Positions 48,575 through 58,400 of a stretch of 64,000 nt of DNA are shown piece by piece. The notes under the pieces were generated by a model that had not been told where the DNA came from, did not search any database, and was given only the letters and a program-made list of their open reading frames with translations. The first letter of the stretch is position 1, and every line of letters begins with the position of its first letter. The position numbers were made by a program, and so were the translations under genes. The stretch covers positions 71,441 to 135,440 of the forward strand of contig JALOLR010000001.1 in assembly GCA_025455885.1 (NCBI GenBank), read 5' to 3'. The DNA comes from Acidimicrobiales bacterium (GTDB taxonomy: Bacteria; Actinomycetota; Acidimicrobiia; Acidimicrobiales; Acidimicrobilacustridaceae).

Positions 48575-48583
48575 CGACGGCCC

Positions 48584-49306
48584 ATGGGAAAAGCCTCCTC
48601 TTCGAAGAAGGTCGCGCGCGCTGCTCGGGCCGGCGCGCAGACCGGTGCCGGCGCCGAGCGCAACCTCGTGTTCCCCCTCAGCATCGCCGCCATCCTGGTG
48701 GTGGGCGTGCTGGTGGTCGTCGTGGCCCGGGGCGCCAACCAGGAGGTGGCAGCCGAGTCGCCGCGGGTGGGTGAGCACTGGCACGCCGCCTACGGGATCT
48801 ACGTCTGCGACGCCTTCCTCCCGCCGCTCACCGACGTCGGCGCCGACACCACTGGTCTGCACACCCACGACGACGGTGTGGCCCACATCCACCCCTTCGC
48901 CAACGGGTCCGCCGGCCGCAACGCCACCTTCGGCACCTTCGGCGAGATGGTCGGGCTCACCTTCGACAGCGACTCGTTCACCGTCAACGGCACCACCTAC
49001 GCCAACGGCTTCGACTGCAACGGCCAGCCTGCCGAGGTCAGCATGCACGTGTGGCCCGCCGACGACCCCGCCGCGCCGGCCCGGATCCTCACCGAGGACT
49101 TCGCGTCGTTCCGCTTCGACGAGGACCGACTGGCCGTCACGCTCGCCGTGGTGCCCGCCGGGACCGAGGTCCCCCGACCCGAGTCGGTGCCCGAGCTCGA
49201 TTCGCTCAGCGACGTGCCCGGCAGCGGCGACCCGACGGCCACGCCGTCGACGGTGACGCCTTCGGCGGAGGTTCCGGCCACCACTGCGCCGACCGGCGGC
49301 CCGTGA
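48584..49306 (+). CDS. membrane-anchored His-rich exported protein, function unknown
   Basis: A 240-residue protein I do not recognise. Residues 1-27 are basic, and about 28-50 form one membrane helix (LVFPLSIAAILVVGVLVVVV), so the rest should be outside the membrane. The external part has a notable cluster: GEHWHAAYGIYVCD, then GLHTHDDGVAHIHPF, then a later FDCNG and MHVWP. Seven or eight His with two Cys within 100 residues suggest a metal site or a cupredoxin-like fold. The C-terminus is a Thr/Pro/Ser-rich tail. It has its own TAGCCT hexamer and is coupled by overlap to the NDP-sugar pyrophosphorylase. Confidence 0.8.
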   Translation: MGKASSSKKVARAARAGAQTGAGAERNLVFPLSIAAILVVGVLVVVVARGANQEVAAESPRVGEHWHAAYGIYVCDAFLPPLTDVGADTTGLHTHDDGVAHIHPFANGSAGRNATFGTFGEMVGLTFDSDSFTVNGTTYANGFDCNGQPAEVSMHVWPADDPAAPARILTEDFASFRFDEDRLAVTLAVVPAGTEVPRPESVPELDSLSDVPGSGDPTATPSTVTPSAEVPATTAPTGGP

Positions 49307-50304
49307 GGGCTGTCGTCCTCGTCGGGGGCTTCGGGACCAGGCTCCGCCCGCTGACCCTGCACCGGCCCAAGCAGATGCTGCCGGTCGTGGATCGACCGAT
49401 GATCGAGCGGGTCGTGGCCTCGCTGGCCGCCCACGGCGTCACCGAAGCCGTCCTCAGCCTCGGCTACCGGCCCGACGCCTTCGTCGAGGCGTACCCGAAC
49501 GGCACCTGCGCCGAGGTCACGCTGCACTACGCAGTCGAGCCCGAGCCGCTCGACACCGCCGGGGCGGTGCGCTTCGCCGCCCGCTCGGCGGGGGTCGACG
49601 AGACGTTCCTGGTCGTCAACGGCGACGTGCTCACCGACCTCGACGTGAGCGCGCTGTGGAAGTTCCACCAGGACCACGAAGGCGAGGGAACGATCGCCCT
49701 CACCCCCGTCGACGACCCCTCCCGGTACGGGGTCGTGCCGACCGACGAGGCCGGACGGGTCGAGGCGTTCGTGGAGAAGCCCGCTCCGGGCACCGCTCCG
49801 ACGAACTGGATCAACGCCGGGACCTACGTCCTCGAGCCGTCGGTCCTCGACCGGATCGACGAGGGCCGCCGGGTGTCGATCGAACGGGAGACGTTCCCCT
49901 CCGTGGTCGCCGACCGGGCCCTCTTCGCGATGGCCAGTGACGCCTACTGGGTGGACGCCGGGACCCCGGCGACCTACCTGCAGTCCCAGCTCGACCTCGT
50001 CGACGGCCGGCGGGGCCACGAGCCGGCCGTCAGCGCCGACGCGGTGCTCGACCCGGCCGCCCGTGTCGAGCACGCCGTGGTCATGGCCGGTGCGGTGGTC
50101 GCGGCGGGGGCCCACGTCGAGGACGCTGTGATCCTGCCCGGGGCCCGTCTGGGATCCGATGCGCACGTGACCGGCTCGATCGTCGGGGCGGGCGCGGTCG
50201 TCGGGGCGGGGTCGTCGCTCAGCGCCCTCACCGTCGTCGGCGACGAGGTGGAGATCCCGCCCGGTACCGTCCTCTCGGCGGCCCGCGTGCCCGACGGCGA
50301 CTGA
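49303..50304 (+). CDS. sugar-1-phosphate nucleotidyltransferase, probably mannose-1-phosphate guanylyltransferase
   Basis: A 333-residue enzyme with the nucleotidyltransferase motif VLVGGFGTRLRPLT and KQMLPVVDRPM, NGDVLTDLD and VEKPAPG. A C-terminal left-handed beta-helix has hexads such as VVMAGAVVAAGAHV. It resembles the eukaryote-like GMPPB/ManB enzymes that make GDP-mannose in actinobacteria, and GDP-mannose is the substrate of the Gmd gene nearby. Glucose-1-phosphate uridylyl or thymidylyl activity cannot be excluded from sequence alone. GTG start overlaps the preceding stop by four bases. It lies next to the F420 genes, as in many actinobacteria. Confidence 0.88.
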   Translation: MRAVVLVGGFGTRLRPLTLHRPKQMLPVVDRPMIERVVASLAAHGVTEAVLSLGYRPDAFVEAYPNGTCAEVTLHYAVEPEPLDTAGAVRFAARSAGVDETFLVVNGDVLTDLDVSALWKFHQDHEGEGTIALTPVDDPSRYGVVPTDEAGRVEAFVEKPAPGTAPTNWINAGTYVLEPSVLDRIDEGRRVSIERETFPSVVADRALFAMASDAYWVDAGTPATYLQSQLDLVDGRRGHEPAVSADAVLDPAARVEHAVVMAGAVVAAGAHVEDAVILPGARLGSDAHVTGSIVGAGAVVGAGSSLSALTVVGDEVEIPPGTVLSAARVPDGD

Positions 50305-50333
50305 GCCACCGACGGTCCGGCCAGCGCGTCCGG

Positions 50334-51050
50334 TCAGCGGAACAGGTCGTCGGCCGGGGCCCGCACGATCTCGTCGCGCACGCTCCCGTCGCGCAGCCAC
50401 GATCCGTCGACGCCCCGCACCACGGCGACCGGGATCCCCGAGGCCTTGCCCATCACCAACTCCGCTGCCGCGGCGATCTCGTCGACGACCGCGACCTCGG
50501 TGACCTGCATCTCCCGGCCCATGGCGTCGGTGGTGCCCCGGAGGTCGACGATGCCGGCGACGCCGGCGCAGCCGATGGCCACGTCGGTGACGCCGCGGCG
50601 CCACGGTCGGCCGAAGGTGTCCGAGACGATCACCGCGACGTCGACACCGACGCGGTGGCGCAGCCCGTCGCGGATCCGGCGCGCCGAGCGGTCGGAGTCG
50701 ACCGGCAGGAGCGCGGCCTGGCCCCGTTCCACGTTGGAGAGGTCGATGCCGGCGTTGGCGCACACGAAGCCGTGGCTCGTCTCGGAGATCACCAGGTCGC
50801 CGCGGCGCCGCAGGACGCGCACCGACTCCTGTTCGACCAGCGGCTTGTGGCTCCGGGGGTCGTCGGGGTCGACCGCGACCAGGCGGTCCTCGGCCTTGGA
50901 GACGATCTTCTGGGTGACGACCAGGACGTCGCCGGCGGCCAGCGCGGTGTCGGGATCCCGTCCGGCGGCTTCGGCGATCATCGTCGCCAGGTCGTCGCCC
51001 GGGGCGACCTCGGGCATGCCGGGAAGGCCGAAGACGGTGAGCCGGCTCAT
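50334..51050 (-). CDS. fbiB: coenzyme F420-0:L-glutamate ligase (single-domain)
   Basis: Adds glutamate residues to F420-0. The 238-residue protein is the CofE-type ligase only: PEVAPGDDLATM, VVTQKIVSKAEDR, then TSHGFVCANAGID and VIVSDTFGRPWRRG. Mycobacterial FbiB is about twice as long because of a C-terminal nitroreductase-like domain that reduces dehydro-F420-0; that domain is missing here. ATG start overlaps the fbiA stop as ATGA. It converges on the nucleotidyltransferase gene. Confidence 0.93.
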   Translation of the reverse strand: MSRLTVFGLPGMPEVAPGDDLATMIAEAAGRDPDTALAAGDVLVVTQKIVSKAEDRLVAVDPDDPRSHKPLVEQESVRVLRRRGDLVISETSHGFVCANAGIDLSNVERGQAALLPVDSDRSARRIRDGLRHRVGVDVAVIVSDTFGRPWRRGVTDVAIGCAGVAGIVDLRGTTDAMGREMQVTEVAVVDEIAAAAELVMGKASGIPVAVVRGVDGSWLRDGSVRDEIVRAPADDLFR

Positions 51051-52021
51051 CGTGGTGCTCCTGCGGCGGCCAGGACGGTGCGGGCGAGGCGGGTCGCCAC
51101 CCCCGGCTCGCTCATGATCGTCGGGCTCACGACGCAGCGCAGGCCCTCGGCCTCCACGGCGGGGGCCAGGTCGGCGTCGGCCTCGTCGATGACGAGGGTG
51201 CCCGCCACGTCGGCGTAGAGGCGGGCCACCCCGACCGCGGACGGCTCGTGACCCAGCTCGGCGAGCAGGCGGGCGGCGGGGCCCTTGAGCGCCGCGCCGG
51301 CCACCAGCGGCGAGACGGCCACGACGTCCGGGCGACGTCCGGCGACGGCTGCACGCATCCCCGCCACCGCCAGGACCGGCCCGATCGACACGATCGGGTT
51401 GGACGGGGCGATGACCACGACATCGGCCGCGGCGACGGCCTCGAGCACTCCCGGGGCGGGGGCGGCCGTCCCCGCCCCGTCGACGCGCACGTCCGCCACC
51501 GCCACGTCGTGGCGGCGCTGTACGAAGTACTCCTGGAAGCCCACCTCGGCTCCTGCCCTGAGCGCCGGTCCGGTCGGGCTCGGGGGGTCGTCCTCGGCGA
51601 GCGTCACCATCGTCCGCAGCCGGTCGAGGGTGGCGGGGACGAGCCGCACGGAGAGTCCCCAGGTGGCGGCGATCTCGGCGGTGACGGTGGCCAGGTCGGC
51701 CCCCTCGTGGAGGCGTTGGGTCCGGTAGAGGTGTGTGCCGAGGTCCCGGTCCCCGAGACCGAACCAGTCCGCGCCGCCGTAGCGACGGACCATCTCCATG
51801 GCCTGCCACGACTCGTCGCGGAGCCCCCACCCGGTGGCGGGGTCGACCTCGCCGGCGAGGGTGTAGGTGATGGTGTCGAGGTCGGGGCAGATGCGCAGGC
51901 CGTGGAGGTCGAGGTCGTCGCCGACGTTGACGACGCCGCACAGGTCGCTCGCGTCGACGACGGTGGCGAGCGCGGCGAGCATGCGGGCCGCGCCTACTCC
52001 GCCGCAGAGGACGGTGATCAC
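51047..52021 (-). CDS. fbiA: 2-phospholactate/phosphoenolpyruvyl transferase
   Basis: Transfers the phosphoenolpyruvyl or phospholactyl group from its GDP carrier to the deazaflavin FO, making (dehydro-)F420-0. The 324-residue protein has the N-terminal VLCGGVGAARML, NVGDDLDLHGLRICPDLDT, GLGDRDLGTHLYRT and IAPSNPIVSIGPVLAV, all standard for CofD/FbiA. The GTG at 52021 has GAAGGGAG at an ideal distance; longer in-frame starts run into gmd. It follows gmd by 23 bases and is coupled to fbiB. Confidence 0.95.
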   Translation of the reverse strand: MITVLCGGVGAARMLAALATVVDASDLCGVVNVGDDLDLHGLRICPDLDTITYTLAGEVDPATGWGLRDESWQAMEMVRRYGGADWFGLGDRDLGTHLYRTQRLHEGADLATVTAEIAATWGLSVRLVPATLDRLRTMVTLAEDDPPSPTGPALRAGAEVGFQEYFVQRRHDVAVADVRVDGAGTAAPAPGVLEAVAAADVVVIAPSNPIVSIGPVLAVAGMRAAVAGRRPDVVAVSPLVAGAALKGPAARLLAELGHEPSAVGVARLYADVAGTLVIDEADADLAPAVEAEGLRCVVSPTIMSEPGVATRLARTVLAAAGAPR

Positions 52022-52044
52022 CGCCGGTCTCCCTTCACGCCGGG

Positions 52045-53025
<981 letters not shown>

Positions 53026-53076
53026 GGTGCTACCGCCGACGGTCGGGGTGCCGCAGCGGGCACGGGCGAGGGATCG

Positions 53077-53082
53077 AGTGTA
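53077..53082 (-). promoter_or_regulatory. candidate -10 (TACACT) before gmd
   Basis: TACACT on the minus strand lies about 50 bases before the gmd ATG, in the 97-base gap after the Rmd-like gene. Confidence 0.35.
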
Positions 53083-53122
53083 CGGGCGGTGCCGACGGGG
53101 GATCGCGACCCCGGGGTGGTGG

Positions 53123-54040
53123 TCACGTCGTCGCCGCCGCCCCGGCGTGCGCCGCCCGGCGCTCGTCGAGGATGTCGGACAGCGTCTGGTCGAGACCGAT
53201 CCGGGGCTCCCATCCGGTGGCGGCGCGCAGCTTCGTGGCGTCGCCGCGCAGGACGGGCGTCTCCACCGGCCGTTGGAGGTCGGGGTCCGGCGTCAGGCGC
53301 ATGGGGAGCCGGGCCATGTCGGTGAGGCGCTCGGCGAGGTCGGCGATGGCGAGGTCGACGCCCCGGCACACGTTGTAGGCCTCGCCGGGCTCGCCGTGGG
53401 CGACGAGGAGGCGGTAGGCCACCACGACGTCGCGGACGTCGGTGAAGTCCCGGCGTGGCGAGAGGTTGCCGACGACGATCTCGTCGCCGCCGGTGGCCTC
53501 GTTGACGGCGATCCGGTCGGCGATGGCGGGCGCCACGAACCGGGTCGTCTGGCCGGGGCCCAGGTGGTTGAACGCCCGGGCCCGCAGGGTGGGCAACCCG
53601 TAGCCCCTGAAGGCCTGCACGGCGAGGTAGTCGGCCGCCACCTTGCTGGCCGCGTAGGGGGTGATCGGCGTGAGCGGTGTGGTCTCCGCGATGGGGAGCT
53701 GCTCGGGTGTGACGGGGCCGTACACGTCGGCGCTCGAGATGACGAGGACCCGGGGGGATCCGGCGGCGACGCAGGCCTGGAGGAGGTTCAGGGTGCCCTC
53801 GGCGTTGGTCCGGAACGTGTCGAGGGGCTGATCCCACGACGCGCCCACGTCGCTCCAGCCCCCCAGGTGGTAGACGGCATCGGGAGCCACCTGACGCAGC
53901 ACGGAGGTGAGTGCCGGCCCGTCGAGCAGGTCGGGGCCCTCGGAGCGGTCGATGCCCACGACGTCGTCGCCCTCGGCGAGGAGGTGCGCCGTGAGGTGTC
54001 GACCCACGAAGCCGGCCGCGCCGGTGACCAGCACCTTCAT
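53123..54040 (-). CDS. rmd: GDP-6-deoxy-D-mannose reductase-like SDR
   Basis: Likely reduces GDP-4-keto-6-deoxymannose to GDP-D-rhamnose. The 305-residue protein has [42 protein letters not shown], the catalytic [10 protein letters not shown] and [10 protein letters not shown], close to bacterial RMD enzymes. Its position directly upstream of gmd on the same strand supports the shared intermediate. A GDP-4-keto-6-deoxy epimerase or a related NDP-hexose reductase is the alternative. ATG 54040 is the natural start; the frame stays open further upstream within the antisense of the glycosyltransferase region. Confidence 0.85.
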   Translation of the reverse strand: MKVLVTGAAGFVGRHLTAHLLAEGDDVVGIDRSEGPDLLDGPALTSVLRQVAPDAVYHLGGWSDVGASWDQPLDTFRTNAEGTLNLLQACVAAGSPRVLVISSADVYGPVTPEQLPIAETTPLTPITPYAASKVAADYLAVQAFRGYGLPTLRARAFNHLGPGQTTRFVAPAIADRIAVNEATGGDEIVVGNLSPRRDFTDVRDVVVAYRLLVAHGEPGEAYNVCRGVDLAIADLAERLTDMARLPMRLTPDPDLQRPVETPVLRGDATKLRAATGWEPRIGLDQTLSDILDERRAAHAGAAATT

Positions 54041-54108
54041 CGCTGTCCTGGCATCGCTCGTGTGCAACCCCTGCTCCCGGCCGGCCGGGTGGCCGGGCCT
54101 CGGGCCCG

Positions 54109-54114
54109 ATGCTA
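54109..54114 (-). promoter_or_regulatory. candidate -10 (TAGCAT) overlapping a TAG stop codon, before the Rmd-like gene
   Basis: TAGCAT on the minus strand begins with the stop codon of the glycosyltransferase gene. It would give a leader of about 62 bases containing a GC-rich GGCC/GGCC inverted segment. Confidence 0.3.
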
Positions 54115-55236
54115 CAGGCGGGTGGCGTCCCGGTAGAGCGTGAGGAGGCCCTCCACCGTCGTGTCCCACGAGTAACGGCGGAGCCGGGCCAGGCCCCGGG
54201 TGACGAGCTCGTCGGCCCGTCCCGGACGCTCGAGGACGGTGCGCAGCGCCTCGACGAGCCCGTCGACGTCCCCGGGCGGGGACCACTCGGCGGCGTCGCC
54301 GAGGACCTCCGGGAGGGCGCCGGTGGTGGTGGCGACCACCGGGCAGCGGTGGGCGGCCGCCTCGAGCGGGGGGAGCCCGAAGCCCTCGTAGCGTGACGGA
54401 TAGGCGAACACGGCTGCGCCGGCGAGCAGGGCGGACCGCTCGTGGTCGTCGACCCACCCGAGTCGGACGATCCGGTCGCGGTGGGCGGCGGCGGCGATCG
54501 ACCGGCCGACCTCCTGCGCCCCCCAGCCGTCCGGGCCGGCCACGACGAGGCGCAGTGCGTCGTCGTGCTCGGCGAGCACGTCGAACGCCGCGACGAGCGA
54601 CGGGAGGTCCTTGCGGGGTTCCAGCGTCCCGAGCGCCAGGACGTAGCGCTCCGCTCCGGCGGTGGCCCGGCCGAGCGGTGCGAGGTGGGCGAGGCGATCC
54701 ACGTCGAGGGCGTCGGGGGCGCCGTTGGGCACCACCCGCACGCGGTCCGGGGGGACTGCGAAGTGCTCGACGACCTCGACGCCCACGGCCTCGGAGACGG
54801 CGTGGACCCAGGCCCCCCGGGCGACGGCGCGGCGCAGGAGGGCGGGGTACGCCAGGACGTCGCGGGTGCACATCTCGGGGAAGCGGACGCAGGTGAGGTC
54901 GTGGACGGTGACCACTCGCGCCGCCCGTCGGGTGGGCGGGACCACGAAGTTCGGGCCGTGGACGACGTCGATCGCCCCGGTCCACCACTCGATCGGTGGG
55001 ACGTCGAACCTTCGCCAGGCCTCGCGGAGTGGGCGGGCGGCCATCGGCCGGCGCACCGTCGCCACCCCGGGCGGCGTCAGGGCGGTCAGGTCGTGGCGTC
55101 CCCGCCACGTCAGGCCGAAGGCCACCACCCGCAGGTCCGGGCCCTTCTGGGCCAGGTGGCCGAGGACCTCGGCGGTGAAGGTCCCGACGCCGGTCCGGGG
55201 CCCGAGCAGTGGCGTCGCGTCGACGGCGAGGCGCAC
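54112..55236 (-). CDS. family 4 glycosyltransferase
   Basis: A 374-residue GT-B enzyme. The N-terminus has DATPLLGPRTGVGTFTAEVL, typical of mannosyl/rhamnosyl GT4 enzymes, followed by VVHGPNFVVPPT and VHDLTCVRFPE. The C-terminal half has LALGTLEPRKDLPSLVAAF and the E-x7-E motif EGFGLPPLEAAAHR. It lies upstream of the Rmd-like gene on the same strand and may use GDP-rhamnose or GDP-mannose. It closely resembles the gene at 45037 in layout. Confidence 0.9.
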   Translation of the reverse strand: MRLAVDATPLLGPRTGVGTFTAEVLGHLAQKGPDLRVVAFGLTWRGRHDLTALTPPGVATVRRPMAARPLREAWRRFDVPPIEWWTGAIDVVHGPNFVVPPTRRAARVVTVHDLTCVRFPEMCTRDVLAYPALLRRAVARGAWVHAVSEAVGVEVVEHFAVPPDRVRVVPNGAPDALDVDRLAHLAPLGRATAGAERYVLALGTLEPRKDLPSLVAAFDVLAEHDDALRLVVAGPDGWGAQEVGRSIAAAAHRDRIVRLGWVDDHERSALLAGAAVFAYPSRYEGFGLPPLEAAAHRCPVVATTTGALPEVLGDAAEWSPPGDVDGLVEALRTVLERPGRADELVTRGLARLRRYSWDTTVEGLLTLYRDATRL

Positions 55237-55240
55237 GCCG

Positions 55241-55435
55241 TCAGCGGCGACCGGGGAGGCGGCCCAGCGCGCGCTGGAGGTCGCTCACCGACGGAGGACC
55301 GTCGAGGCCCAGCTGTCGTTCGAGCTCCCGCCGCCGCACCTGGAGGGCCTGGACGGCCATGAGGCCGAAGCCGACCCCCACGTAGAGCGTGTCGGCGACG
55401 ACCTGACGCACGTCACCGGCGGGGTTCGGGGCCAT
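55241..55435 (-). CDS. small protein of 64 residues, function unknown
   Basis: I do not recognise the product. The sequence has a hydrophobic stretch (TLYVGVGFGLMAVQAL) followed by an amphipathic charged helix (QVRRRELERQLG) and a short basic tail, which suggests a small membrane-associated protein. Support for a real gene: ATG start, a TACGCT hexamer ending six bases upstream as in other leaderless genes here, normal GC third-position use, and a stop four bases before the glycosyltransferase gene on the same strand. Confidence 0.6.
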   Translation of the reverse strand: MAPNPAGDVRQVVADTLYVGVGFGLMAVQALQVRRRELERQLGLDGPPSVSDLQRALGRLPGRR

Positions 55436-55441
55436 GACGGG

Positions 55442-55447
55442 AGCGTA
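55442..55447 (-). promoter_or_regulatory. candidate -10 (TACGCT) for the leaderless 64-residue gene
   Basis: On the minus strand TACGCT ends six bases before the ATG at 55435. Confidence 0.5.
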
Positions 55448-55479
55448 TCGGGGTGAACCGGGTCGGGGAGCGGGAGGAG

Positions 55480-55485
55480 TACCCT
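55480..55485 (+). promoter_or_regulatory. candidate -10 (TACCCT) for the giant glycosyltransferase
   Basis: TACCCT ends eleven bases before the GTG at 55497, which supports that start over the upstream ATG at 55434. Confidence 0.4.
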
Positions 55486-55496
55486 CGAAAGCCGTC

Positions 55497-58400
55497 GTGA
55501 CTGTCCCTGAGAACCCCCCTGAACCGGCGCGTACGCCTCCCGGCGCGAGCGCAGGGGAGTGGGACGGCCCGGCCCCCGAGGTCGCCGAGGCACCGCCCGT
55601 CGTGGTCGTGCTGGTCGCCCACGACCCGGGGTGGTGGTTCGAGGAGACGTTGTCCAGCGTCGCCGCCCAGCGCTACCCGCAGACCTCGGTCCTCGTGGTC
55701 GACAACGCCAGCGCCGATCCCGAGGCGTTGCGTGACCGGGTGGCTGCGGTGCTCCCGACGGCCCACCTCCGTCGGCTCGAGACCGACGCGGGGTTCGGGG
55801 CGGCCGCCAACGAGGCGTTGCGGGCGGTGCAGGGTGCGTCGTTCCTGTTGCTCTGCCACGACGACGTGCGTCTGGCGCCCGACGTCGTCCAGATCATGGT
55901 CGAGGAGGCGTTCCGGTCCAACGCCGGCGTGGTGGGCCCCAAGATCGTGGACTGGTACGACCCCCGGCGCCTCCTGCAGGTCGGCATGGGGGCCGACCGC
56001 TACGGGGAGCCCTCCCCGTACGTCGAGCGCGGCGATCTCGACCAGTCCCAGCACGACGCCGTGCGGGACTCGTTCTACGTGCCGGGCGCAGCCACGCTCG
56101 TGCGCGCCGACCTGTTCGCGGCGTTGGACGGGTTCGACCCGGAGATCACCTTCCACGGCGACGACCTCGACCTGGGCTGGCGCGCCCGGGTCGCCGGTGC
56201 CCGCGTCGTCGTCGCCCCCGCCGCCCGGGTCGGCCACCTCGAGGCGCTCGGGGTGCGACGAGCGGTCGACGACCGTCGTCGCCTCCAGGCCCGCCACCGC
56301 CTGCGGGTGGTCCGGGTGGCCGACACCCTCGGGACCCGCCTGCGCACCGTGCCGGTGGCGTTCCTCCTGGCGTTGGTCGAGGTCCTCCACGCCGCCGTCT
56401 TCGGCCGCTTCCGCCACGTGCGTGACATCGCCGCCGCCTGGACCTGGAACCTGCGCCACGCCGGCGGGACCCGCCGCCGGCGCCGCCAGCTGGCGACCGC
56501 CCGCCAGGTGCCCGACCGTGACGTGCGGGCCTTCCAGGTGCGCCGCAGCGCGCGCCTGTCGGCCTACCTGCGTGGCGACGCCGGCCGCGAGCGGGCCGCC
56601 GGCGCCCGCGACGTCGTGTCGAACCTGCGCGAGTCGCGCACCCTCACCACGATCATCGTGTGGACGCTCGTCGCGGTCTTCCTCCTCGTCGGGAGCCGCG
56701 GGCTGCTCGTCGGGCCCCTCCCGGCCATCGGTCAGCTGGCCCCCTTCGACGACGTCGGGCAGCTCCTCTCGCGATGGGCGTCGGGCTTCCACGCCGACGG
56801 TCTGGGGTCCACCGCCCCGAACGCCACCGGACTCGGCGTCTACGGCGGCCTCGGCGTGGTGGTGTTCGGGGCCACCTCGTTCCTGCGGTCGGTGCTGGTC
56901 CTGGCTCCCCTGCTGCTGGGCGTGCTCGGGGTGGCCCGACTCGTGCGGCCCATCGGCTCGCGTCGCGGCGCTCTGGTGGCCGTCGTCGTCTACGCCGCCG
57001 TGCCGGTCGGCACCAACGCCCTGTCGACCGGTCGATGGGCGGGGATCGTGGCCTACGGCCTCTCGCCGTGGCTGCTCGTGGTCCTGGCCGGGTCGAGCCA
57101 TCTCGCCCCGTTCGGCTCGCTCGGCGGCTCGCCCGGGCCGGGCGTGCGTCGTCGGCCGGTGCTCACCCGTATCGTCGGCGGCGGCCTGCTCGTCGCCCTG
57201 GGCGCCACGGTCGACCCGTCGCTGCTGGTGCTGTTGCCCGTGTGCGGGCTCGGGCTCGTCGTCGGGGGTCTCCTGGCCGGACAGGTCGCCGGCGCCGGGC
57301 GTCTGGTGCTCACCACCGTCGGGGGCACCGTGGTGGCCCTCGTGCTGCACCTGCCGTGGAGCCTCGCGTTCCTCGACGGGTGGTCGGCGATCGTGGCCCC
57401 CACGTCGACCGCGGGGCGCGGCATGGACCTCTCGGCGGTGCTCCGCTTCGACACCGGACCGTTCGGTGGTGGGGTGACCGGGCTGTTCCTGTTGCTCGCC
57501 GCCCTCCTCCCGCTGCTGATCGGGCGCCGGTGGCGGCTGGGCTGGGCGGTGCGGATGTGGGCGCTCGCCGTCGTGGGGTTCGCTGCGGCCTGGGCCGACG
57601 GGCAGGGGTGGTGGTCGTTCGACCTCCCCGCCCCGGAGGTGCTGCTCGCCCCCGCGGCGGTGGGCCTGGCCGTGGCCACGGCGCTCGGGATGGTCGCCTT
57701 CGAGGTCGACCTGCCCGACTACCACTTCGGGTGGCGCCAGATCGTCTCGCTCCTCGCAGGGGTGGCCGTCGTCGTCACCGTCGTCCCGGCGTGGGCCTCG
57801 GTGGTGTCGGGCCGCTGGGAGCTGCCCCGGGGCGACTTCACCCGCTCGCTGGCGTTCATGCGTGAGGAGGCCGAGGCCGAGCCGTTCCGGGCGCTCTGGC
57901 TCGGTGACGCGGGGGTGCTGCCGGGTGTGGGGTGGAAGCTCGACGCCCCGGGGGTCGACGACCTCGGGCCTGATCGTGTGCTCGCCCTGCTCACGACCGA
58001 GGAGGGCGTTCCCCGGGTGTCCGGGAACTGGCCGGGCGCCGAGGGCGAGGCCACCCCCCGTGTCGCCGACGCCGTCGCCTCCGCCGCCGCCGGGGGGACC
58101 TCCCGCCTGGGGGCGCTGCTGGCCCCGATGGGCGTGCGCTACGTCGTCGTCCCCCTGGGCCCGGCCCCCGACCCGTTCGCCGAGCAGCGCCGCTACGAGC
58201 CCGCCGATCTCCTCGCCGTGCTCGAGGGTCAGCTCGACCTGGACGGGGTGACGGTCAACCCGGGTGTCCGGGTGTACCGCAACGCCGCGTGGGGGCCGGC
58301 TCGCGCCGTGCTGCCCCCCGGCACCGAGCCCGGCCCCGAGGACGGTCCGGCGACGCTGCCCGAGCTCGTCGGCGCCCCGGTCGCCCTGCCCGGTGGGGAC

